Shown piece by piece: positions 6,441-11,655 of a stretch of DNA of 14,777 bases; within the stretch, counting starts at the first letter, position 1, and every line of letters begins with the position of its first letter. Under the pieces are notes generated by a model. That model was not told the DNA's origin. It searched no databases and was given only the letters and a program-made list of their open reading frames with translations. Origin of the DNA: JBELMB01 sp042088665 (lineage in GTDB: Bacteria > Pseudomonadota > Alphaproteobacteria > Rhodobacterales > Rhodobacteraceae); assembly GCA_042088665.1 (NCBI GenBank), contig JBELMB010000128.1:1-14777 (forward strand), in the 5' to 3' direction. The translations under genes were made by a program, and so were the position numbers.

Positions 6441-6566
6441 GGGCCACGCACATCGGGCAGTGCAAATCGGGCCACGCACATCGGGCAGTGCAAATCGGGC
6501 CACGCACATCGGGCAGTGCAAATCGGGCCGCGCAAATCGGGCAGGGCAAATCGGGCTGGGCACCTT
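6441..6566. repeat. 14-bp tandem array organised as 28-bp higher-order repeats
   Basis: Nine head-to-tail units follow the pattern GGGCNNNGCANATC. GGGCCACGCACATC alternates with GGGCAGTGCAAATC for three exact 28-bp repeats (6441-6468, 6469-6496, 6497-6524), then come GGGCCGCGCAAATC, GGGCAGGGCAAATC and a decayed final unit. Uniform middle copies and decayed edge copies are typical of slippage or unequal crossing-over. There are no spacers, so it is not CRISPR. Confidence 0.95.
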
Positions 6567-6572
6567 GTCCAT

Positions 6573-6617
6573 GCGCCTCAAACCATGGCGCCTCAAACCA
6601 TGGCGTCTCAAATCACG
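6573..6617. repeat. 15-bp tandem repeat, three copies
   Basis: GCGCCTCAAACCATG occurs exactly twice (6573-6587, 6588-6602), followed by GCGTCTCAAATCACG (6603-6617) with three differences. It begins 7 bp after the 14-bp array but has an unrelated sequence. Confidence 0.9.
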
Positions 6618-6838
6618 CACCGGCGATCACCAAAGGCTCTGGCTTGCGTGAAAACGGATCCGCGCGCGGTGTCACGGGGGCACAGCGCTCTCATCCCCGC
6701 AAAAGCGGCAGGTGGCACACCCGGGACGATGCCAAAGTCTGAGCACTGGCTTAACGCGTCCTGCCCGGATCTCTCGCGCTGTTAACGCTTGGGGCCTCAG
6801 GCTGGTCCGGCGCAGGACCGCGTGCAGACCTTGGGCAG

Positions 6839-6880
6839 AGCAATATGTACCAAACAGCCTGCGTTTTGCACCGATTGCCC
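6839..6880. repeat. 42-bp direct repeat, copy 1 (AGCAATATGTACCA element)
   Basis: This copy shares 32 of 42 positions without gaps with copy 2. The conserved blocks are AGCAATATGTACCA at the left, GCGTTTTG in the middle and TTGCCC at the right; the divergent block lies between the first two. Conserved blocks at fixed spacing suggest a protein-binding or promoter element rather than a simple duplication. Confidence 0.7.
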
Positions 6881-6955
6881 GAGAATCTGCGGTCATGCAG
6901 GTCAAACCGCAGGCCAAACCGCGCTTGCAGGTCAGGCACAGCGCCCGTTCAGCCC

Positions 6956-6997
6956 AGCAATATGTACCATTCCCGGCGCGTTTTGTACTGTTTGCCC
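6956..6997. repeat. 42-bp direct repeat, copy 2 (AGCAATATGTACCA element)
   Basis: Copy 2 starts 117 bp after copy 1. It has two GTAC tetramers (in TATGTACC and TTTTGTAC), the second of which is GCAC in copy 1. It is 37 bp from the mnmA hairpin. Confidence 0.7.
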
Positions 6998-7033
6998 CTG
7001 TTGCCTGTTGCCCGAACGCTGCTCAGAAAGCCC

Positions 7034-7062
7034 AGGGAATGCAACCATAGGCTGCATTCCCT
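7034..7062 (-). terminator. Hairpin terminator of mnmA
   Basis: AGGGAATGCA (7034-7043) and TGCATTCCCT (7053-7062) form a perfect 10-bp stem with a 9-nt loop, 12 bp past the mnmA stop. On the minus strand it is followed by GGGCTTTCT, a poor U-tract, so it is a probable but not textbook terminator. Confidence 0.65.
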
Positions 7063-7074
7063 GTTTGACCTCCT

Positions 7075-8214
7075 TCAGTATCCGCGCCAGATCCAGCCGC
7101 CGCCATAGATGCGGCTGCCCTCTGCGGCGTAGAACACACAGGCCTGTCCGGGGCTCACACCCTCTTCGGGGACAACCAGTTCGATCTCCGCCGTGGTCTC
7201 TGACAATGGGCGGATCACGGCCTCCCGCGGGGGGCGGGTCGAGCGGACTTTGACCGACAGATGCCATGCCTCTTGCGAGGTGAAAGGCGCATCGCCCAGC
7301 CAGTTGATTTCGCGCACGGGAATCACGCGCGTGGCGAGCAGATCCTTGGGTCCGACGACCACCTGCCGGGTCTCGGTATCAAGGCGCACGACGTACAAGG
7401 GATCCGCCAGCCCCCCGATTCCCAACCCGCGGCGTTGGCCGATGGTGTAGTGAATGACCCCCTTGTGAGTGCCCAGAACCCGGCCATCCACGTGCACGAT
7501 CTCGCCTGGCTCTGCGGCGCCCGGTCGCAGTTTCTCGATGACAGCGGCATAATTGCCATCTGGCACAAAACAAATGTCCTGGCTGTCGGGCTTGTCCGCA
7601 ACCGCCAATCCATAGCGTTCCGCAAGTGCCCGCGTGGCCTCTTTCGAGGGCAGGTGCCCCAAGGGAAAGCGCAGGTAATCCAGCTGTGCCGGGGTGGTCG
7701 AAAACAGGAAATAGCTCTGGTCGCGGGCCGCATCCGTGGCGCTGTGCAACTCCGGTCCACGGGGGCCTGACTTGCGCTGAATATAGTGTCCGGTGGCCAT
7801 GCAATCGGCCTCGAGGTCCTGCGCCGTGGCGAGCAGATCCTTGAATTTTACCCGCTCATTGCAGCGAATACAGGGCACGGGTGTCGCCCCGCCAAGGTAG
7901 CTTTCGGCGAATTCATCGATCACCGCTTCGCGAAATATGTTCTCGTAATCAAGCACATAGTGCGGGAAGTTCATCTCTTCCGCGACGCGGCGCGCGTCAT
8001 GAATGTCGATGCCGGCGCAGCAGGCGCCTTTCTTGGCCAGCGCCGCACCGTGATCATACAGCTGCAGCGTCACGCCGATCACGTCGTAGCCTTCGGATTT
8101 CAACTGCGCGGCCACCACGGAACTGTCCACGCCGCCGGACATGGCGACGACGACGCGCGTGTCGGACGGGGCCTTGGCAAAGCCCAAGGAATTGAGAGGC
8201 AGGTCTTTTGGCAT
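7075..8214 (-). CDS. mnmA: tRNA-specific 2-thiouridylase MnmA
   Basis: MnmA installs sulfur at C2 of the wobble uridine (U34) of tRNA-Lys, -Glu and -Gln, using ATP and sulfur relayed from a persulfide donor. The 379-residue protein has the PP-loop SGGVDSS at residues 26-32 for ATP binding. The two catalytic cysteines are Cys118 in 'CIRCNERVKF' and Cys215 in 'DSQDICFVPDG'. 'ATGHY' (140-144), 'DQSYFL' (165-170) and the C-terminal beta-barrel ending 'GQACVFYAAEGSRIYGGGWI' are also typical. Length is normal. The ATG at 8214 has GGGAG 7-8 nt upstream. An N-terminal extension of ~20 residues precedes the PP-loop strand. It is transcribed alone, divergently from sciP, from the promoter at 8240-8267. 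Confidence 0.97.
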   Translation of the reverse strand: MPKDLPLNSLGFAKAPSDTRVVVAMSGGVDSSVVAAQLKSEGYDVIGVTLQLYDHGAALAKKGACCAGIDIHDARRVAEEMNFPHYVLDYENIFREAVIDEFAESYLGGATPVPCIRCNERVKFKDLLATAQDLEADCMATGHYIQRKSGPRGPELHSATDAARDQSYFLFSTTPAQLDYLRFPLGHLPSKEATRALAERYGLAVADKPDSQDICFVPDGNYAAVIEKLRPGAAEPGEIVHVDGRVLGTHKGVIHYTIGQRRGLGIGGLADPLYVVRLDTETRQVVVGPKDLLATRVIPVREINWLGDAPFTSQEAWHLSVKVRSTRPPREAVIRPLSETTAEIELVVPEEGVSPGQACVFYAAEGSRIYGGGWIWRGY

Positions 8215-8239
8215 GAGAGGTCTCCCTGAGACTTCGCGG

Positions 8240-8267
8240 AATATAGGAAAAATCGAACTACTCTCAA
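8240..8267 (-). promoter_or_regulatory. Sigma-70-type promoter of mnmA
   Basis: On the minus strand TTGAGA (8267-8262) and TATATT (8245-8240) are separated by 16 bp, close to the -35/-10 consensus, and the -10 box ends 25 bp before the mnmA ATG. It points away from sciP. Confidence 0.7.
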
Positions 8268-8272
8268 GGCTT

Positions 8273-8294
8273 GGTTTTAGTGCCCGTTAAAACC
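8273..8294. promoter_or_regulatory. Inverted repeat GGTTTTA-N8-TAAAACC between mnmA and sciP
   Basis: A perfect 7-bp inverted repeat with 8 bp between the arms, containing a TTAA tetramer (8287-8290) of the kind found in CtrA half-sites. It lies in the divergent promoter region, 44 bp upstream of the sciP ATG, and may be an operator for sciP or mnmA. No clear -35/-10 pair for sciP was found. Confidence 0.45.
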
Positions 8295-8338
8295 TGCGTG
8301 GCTTTATGTCCCCCGATCGAGGGATGGAGATGTAAACC

Positions 8339-8617
8339 ATGTATCTCAAAAAGGTCGACGGGCCGCGGGCTGTCAAACTGCCGGATGGCAGCACCATGAC
8401 GCGGGCCGACCTGCCGCCAGAGAAGACGCGTCGCTGGGTGGCCTCGCGCAAGGCCGCCGTCGTGAAGGCGGTCCAATACGGGCTGCTGACGCAGGACCAG
8501 GCGAAAGACCGCTATGGACTGAGCGACGAAGAATTGCTCGAATGGGTCAAGGCTGCGACTCAACACGGCGAAGATGCGCTCAAGGTGACCCGCGTACAGA
8601 AGTATCGGCAACCCTGA
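8339..8617 (+). CDS. sciP: SciP (DUF1153), inhibitor of CtrA
   Basis: A 92-residue basic helix-turn-helix protein of the DUF1153 family. In Caulobacter SciP binds CtrA and DNA and blocks transcription of CtrA-activated genes early in the cell cycle. Visible family signatures are 'GPRAVKLPDGSTMTRADLPP' (8-27), 'RWVASRKAAVVKAV' (32-45) and the helix-turn-helix 'LLTQDQAKDRYGLSDEELLEWV' (48-69). The short tail 'ALKVTRVQKYRQP' is basic. The ATG has GGAG 9 nt upstream. It lies directly before ctrA in the same direction, with 93 bp between them that hold a separate ctrA promoter. The adjacency suggests coordinated control of both partners. Confidence 0.93.
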   Translation: MYLKKVDGPRAVKLPDGSTMTRADLPPEKTRRWVASRKAAVVKAVQYGLLTQDQAKDRYGLSDEELLEWVKAATQHGEDALKVTRVQKYRQP

Positions 8618-8618
8618 A

Positions 8619-8646
8619 TTGAATTATACTGGCCTTCTGGTATAGT
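8619..8646 (+). promoter_or_regulatory. Sigma-70-type promoter of ctrA
   Basis: TTGAAT (8619-8624), a 16-bp spacer and TATAGT (8641-8646) begin 2 bp after the sciP stop codon and would start transcription about 57 bp before the ctrA ATG. The spacer borders carry a small inverted repeat TATAC (8625-8629) / GTATA (8640-8644). Confidence 0.7.
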
Positions 8647-8655
8647 AACAGGGCG

Positions 8656-8661
8656 TTAACC
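8656..8661 (+). promoter_or_regulatory. Possible CtrA half-site TTAACC in the ctrA leader
   Basis: TTAACC matches the CtrA half-site core and lies just downstream of the predicted transcription start of ctrA. There is no second TTAA at the 7-bp spacing of a full site, so autoregulation is only a suggestion. Confidence 0.4.
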
Positions 8662-8710
8662 TTTTTCATTCAGGGTGAATTCAGCCAAAGTTTTATCCGG
8701 AGACTGCCCC

Positions 8711-9427
8711 ATGCGCATACTGCTTGTGGAAGACGATCCTACCACTTCGAAAAGCATCGAACTGATGCTGAGCCACGCGAATTTGAACGTGTATTCCACG
8801 GACATGGGGGAAGAGGGGATAGATCTGGCCAAGCTGTATGACTATGATCTGATCCTTCTGGACCTGAACCTGCCGGATATGAACGGACACGAAGTGCTGC
8901 GCCAGCTGCGGGTGGCCCGCATCGACACGCCGATCCTGATCCTGACGGGGGAAGATGATACCCAGTCGAAAATCAAGGGCTTCGGCTTCGGCGCAGACGA
9001 CTACATGACAAAGCCGTTCCACAGGGACGAACTTGTAGCGCGCATCCACGCGATCATTCGCCGGTCCAAGGGACATTCGCAATCGGTCATCCGCACGGGC
9101 AAGATCTCCGTCAATCTGGATGCGAAGACGGTCGAAGTCACTGGTAAACCTGTGCATCTCACGGGCAAGGAATACCAGATGCTGGAACTCCTTTCCTTGC
9201 GAAAGGGCACAACCCTGACCAAGGAGATGTTCCTGAACCACCTCTACGGTGGAATGGACGAGCCGGAACTGAAGATCATCGACGTCTTTATCTGCAAGCT
9301 GCGCAAAAAGCTCTCTGAGGCGACCGGCGACGACAACTACATCGAAACCGTCTGGGGCCGCGGCTATGTTCTGCGTGATCCCGAACCCAGTCAGGACGAG
9401 CCAAAAGTCATCGCGGCAACCGGGTAA
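8711..9427 (+). CDS. ctrA: Response regulator CtrA
   Basis: CtrA is an OmpR-family response regulator. In Caulobacter it is the cell-cycle master regulator; in Rhodobacteraceae it governs motility, gene transfer agent and related functions. The 238-residue protein has a receiver domain (1-~118) with acidic pocket E7/D8/D9 ('VEDDP'), phosphorylated Asp51 ('LLDLNLPDMNG'), Thr79 and Lys101 region ('TKPF'). The winged-helix DNA-binding domain runs from ~125 to ~225 ('LTGKEYQMLELL', 'DVFICKLRKKL', 'VWGRGYVL'). The ATG at 8711 follows a GGAG; a GTG at 8675 would add 12 residues and is less likely. The tail 'EPKVIAATG' does not end in the Ala-Ala that serves as the proteolysis signal in Caulobacter CtrA. 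The downstream gap to ligA has only a palindrome, so read-through is possible. Confidence 0.97.
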   Translation: MRILLVEDDPTTSKSIELMLSHANLNVYSTDMGEEGIDLAKLYDYDLILLDLNLPDMNGHEVLRQLRVARIDTPILILTGEDDTQSKIKGFGFGADDYMTKPFHRDELVARIHAIIRRSKGHSQSVIRTGKISVNLDAKTVEVTGKPVHLTGKEYQMLELLSLRKGTTLTKEMFLNHLYGGMDEPELKIIDVFICKLRKKLSEATGDDNYIETVWGRGYVLRDPEPSQDEPKVIAATG

Positions 9428-9434
9428 TACCCGG
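9420..9434. repeat. Palindrome over the ctrA stop codon
   Basis: CCGGGTA-A-TACCCGG is a perfect 15-bp palindrome that contains the TAA of ctrA. It could fold as a tight hairpin, but no T-run follows, so a terminator is doubtful. Confidence 0.45.
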
Positions 9435-9509
9435 CTCAGTCCGACCATCCAACGGCGACTGGACCTCTCAATCCCATCGCCGTATCACTGCGCAGGCGGA
9501 CGCAGAGGT

Positions 9510-9516
9510 GGAGGGG
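9510..9516 (+). promoter_or_regulatory. Ribosome binding site deciding the ligA start
   Basis: GGAGGGG lies 6 nt before the ATG at 9523 and directly abuts the ATG at 9517. Spacing favours 9523. A GTG at 9508 overlaps the site and is therefore unlikely. Confidence 0.75.
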
Positions 9517-9522
9517 ATGGAC

Positions 9523-11655
9523 ATGGCAGAAGAAATCCCGGTCGATCTATTGACCGAAGATCAGGCGCGCGAAGAACTTCGCGCGCTTTCTGTTGTCTTG
9601 GCGCGGGCCAATGCGGACTATCACACAGCAGACCTCCCGCATCTCTCTGACGCGGACTATGATCGACTGAAGCGCCGCAATGCCAGGATCGAGGCGCGAT
9701 TTGCGCACCTCAAGCGCGCCGACAGTCCAAGCGAGCAGGTCGGCGCCACCCCCAGTGAGAGCTTTGTCAAAGTCACGCATGCACAACGCATGCTGTCGCT
9801 GTCGAATGCCTTCGACGCGGAGGACATTGCAGATTTCGACACCTCCATTCGTCGCTACCTTGGTTTCGAGGAAACAGTGCCCCTCGCGTACACAGCGGAG
9901 CCAAAGATCGATGGTCTGTCCCTCAGCCTGCGCTATGAGCGCGGCGAACTGGTTCAGGCTGCCACGCGCGGTGACGGCGCAGTTGGAGAAAACGTGACCA
10001 CCAACGCGCGCACCATTGCCGACATTCCGGCAAGGCTGACAGGCGCGCCGGATCTGCTGGAAGTTCGCGGCGAAGTCTACATGACCCACGCGGACTTTGC
10101 AGACCTGAACGCGCGCCAGACGGAGCGAGGCGGAAAACCCTTCGCCAATCCGCGCAATGCCGCCGCCGGGTCATTGCGCCAACTGGATGCGCGCATCACC
10201 GCTGATCGACCGCTGCGTTTCTTTGCCTATGCCTGGGGCGCGCTGTCCGAACCGCTGGCCGACACGCAAAGCGGTGCGATCCAAAGGTTCGCCGCGCTCG
10301 GCTTTCAGACCAACCCCTTGACCAAACTCTGTACGTCACCGCAGGAGATGCTGGATCACTACGCCCGCATCGAAGGACAGCGCGCCACGCTGGGCTACGA
10401 TATCGACGGCGTGGTCTACAAGGTGGACGATCTGGCGTTGCAAGCGCGGCTCGGATTTCGGTCGACGACGCCACGCTGGGCCATCGCTCACAAGTTTCCC
10501 GCCGAACTGGCATGGACGCGCCTCGAAGCGATCGACATTCAGGTTGGCAGGACCGGGGCGCTGTCCCCCGTGGCGCGTTTGACCCCGGTGACCGTGGGCG
10601 GCGTGGTTGTGTCCAACGCGACGCTGCACAACGAGGACTACATCGCGGGTCGCGACAACTCCGGCAATCCCATTCGCGCGGATGAGCACGGCGTGGGCAA
10701 GGACATCCGCGTGGGCGACTGGGTGCAGGTCTACCGCGCAGGCGATGTCATCCCCAAGGTCGCCGATGTGGACCTGAGCAAACGGCCCGAGGGAGCAAGC
10801 CCCTTTGTCTTTCCAACCCTTTGCCCAGAGTGCAATTCCGAGGCGATCAGGGAGGAGGGCGATGCGATCAGGCGCTGCTCTGGAGGCATGATTTGCCCCG
10901 CGCAAGCCGTTGAGAAGATGAAGCATTTTGTTTCACGTGCCGCCTTTGACATCGAGGGGCTGGGCGCCAAGCAAGCGGAGCAGTTCTACATCGATGGCTG
11001 GATCCGCGAACCTGCCGATATTTTCACCCTCGAAGACCGCTTTTCCAAAGGGTTGCAGAAACTCAGCAATCGCGAAGGTTGGGGCGAGAAATCCGCCGCC
11101 AACCTCTTTGCCGCCATTGCCGAAAGGCGGCGCATTCCATTGGGGCGGCTGATTTTCGGCCTCGGTCTGCGCCACGTCGGAGAGAGTGCCTCAAACCTCC
11201 TGGCGCGCCACTATGGCTCGTGGGAGGTGTTCGACAAGGCCATGCAGGCGGCGGCCCCGCTGGAGGGGGACGCCTGGGACGACCTTCTGGCCATCGACGG
11301 GGTGGGTGCCGTCATGGCGACCTCGCTGGTATCGGCGATGACCCAAGAGGCGGAGCGCGCCTCGATCGAGCGGCTTGTCGCCCATCTGGACGTGCAGTCC
11401 GAGGCCGCGCCGCAGGCCGATGACAGCCCCGTGGCCGGCAAAACCGTCGTCTTCACCGGCTCCCTTGAGCGCATGACACGCGCCGAGGCCAAGGCGCGGG
11501 CCGAGAGCCTCGGCGCCAAGGTATCGGGCAGCGTGTCGAAAAAGACCGATATCGTCGTCGCCGGACCCGGTGCCGGATCGAAAGAGAAGAAAGCCCGCGA
11601 TCTTGGCTTGACCGTCCTGGACGAAGACGGCTGGCTGGAGTTGATCGGAGGATGA
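9523..11655 (+). CDS. ligA: NAD+-dependent DNA ligase LigA
   Basis: LigA seals nicks in duplex DNA at Okazaki junctions and in repair, using NAD+ to adenylate its active-site lysine. With the 9523 start it is 710 residues. Order of domains: Ia NAD-binding region ('LSDADYDRLKRR', ~44-56); adenylation domain with Lys128 in 'KIDG', 'RGDGAVGENVT' and 'EVRGEVYM'; OB fold (~325-420); four-cysteine zinc finger with Cys434, Cys437, Cys452 and Cys458 ('CPEC...C...C'); helix-hairpin-helix region (~470-610, 'FDIEGLGAKQAEQF', 'GLGLRHVG'); and a C-terminal BRCT domain from ~635 ('VAGKTVVFTGSLERMTRAEAK'). All catalytic elements look intact. recG begins inside its stop codon, so the two genes are co-translated. 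Confidence 0.98.
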   Translation: MAEEIPVDLLTEDQAREELRALSVVLARANADYHTADLPHLSDADYDRLKRRNARIEARFAHLKRADSPSEQVGATPSESFVKVTHAQRMLSLSNAFDAEDIADFDTSIRRYLGFEETVPLAYTAEPKIDGLSLSLRYERGELVQAATRGDGAVGENVTTNARTIADIPARLTGAPDLLEVRGEVYMTHADFADLNARQTERGGKPFANPRNAAAGSLRQLDARITADRPLRFFAYAWGALSEPLADTQSGAIQRFAALGFQTNPLTKLCTSPQEMLDHYARIEGQRATLGYDIDGVVYKVDDLALQARLGFRSTTPRWAIAHKFPAELAWTRLEAIDIQVGRTGALSPVARLTPVTVGGVVVSNATLHNEDYIAGRDNSGNPIRADEHGVGKDIRVGDWVQVYRAGDVIPKVADVDLSKRPEGASPFVFPTLCPECNSEAIREEGDAIRRCSGGMICPAQAVEKMKHFVSRAAFDIEGLGAKQAEQFYIDGWIREPADIFTLEDRFSKGLQKLSNREGWGEKSAANLFAAIAERRRIPLGRLIFGLGLRHVGESASNLLARHYGSWEVFDKAMQAAAPLEGDAWDDLLAIDGVGAVMATSLVSAMTQEAERASIERLVAHLDVQSEAAPQADDSPVAGKTVVFTGSLERMTRAEAKARAESLGAKVSGSVSKKTDIVVAGPGAGSKEKKARDLGLTVLDEDGWLELIGG

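Larger units (their letters stand above)
6168..7074. other. Repeat-rich spacer upstream of the lpxD-like operon, no gene recognised
   Basis: These 907 bases separate the lpxD-like gene (minus) from the 3' end of mnmA (minus). They contain a 12-bp triplicate (6255-6290), interlocking inverted repeats (6325-6374), a 14/28-bp tandem array (6441-6566), a 15-bp triplicate (6573-6617), a 42-bp direct repeat pair (6839-6880, 6956-6997) and the mnmA hairpin (7034-7062). ORFs here exist in all frames because the repeat periods are multiples of three or combine to such, and none has a ribosome site. The promoter of the lpxD-like operon presumably lies here, but I could not locate it. Confidence 0.6.

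Noticed and set aside
6441..6524. CRISPR array (three 28-bp repeats)
   Set aside because: The repeats are contiguous with no spacers and are built from two 14-bp subunits; no cas genes are nearby.
6168..6620. N-terminal extension of the LpxD-like frame to 6620 (518 residues)
   Set aside because: The extension is a translation of the tandem repeats and shows repeated Cys/Pro/Arg words; a GGAGG 7 nt before the ATG at 6167 and the family N-terminus fix the start there.
6956..6969. Sigma-54 promoter on the minus strand (TGGTACATATTGCT)
   Set aside because: The GG and GC elements are 2 bp too close for a -24/-12 promoter and the -24 element deviates from TGGCAC.
6789..7253. Small cysteine-rich protein (repeated ICT...FCT.CP words)
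   Set aside because: The apparent motif duplication comes from the 42-bp direct repeat at 117-bp spacing, which repeats in every frame; the frame also runs into the mnmA coding strand and lacks a ribosome site.
8675..8710. GTG start of ctrA at 8675
   Set aside because: CtrA homologues begin at MRILLVEDD; the ATG at 8711 has a suitable ribosome site.
9508..9522. GTG or first ATG start of ligA (9508 or 9517)
   Set aside because: Both overlap or abut the GGAGGGG ribosome site; only the ATG at 9523 has correct spacing.
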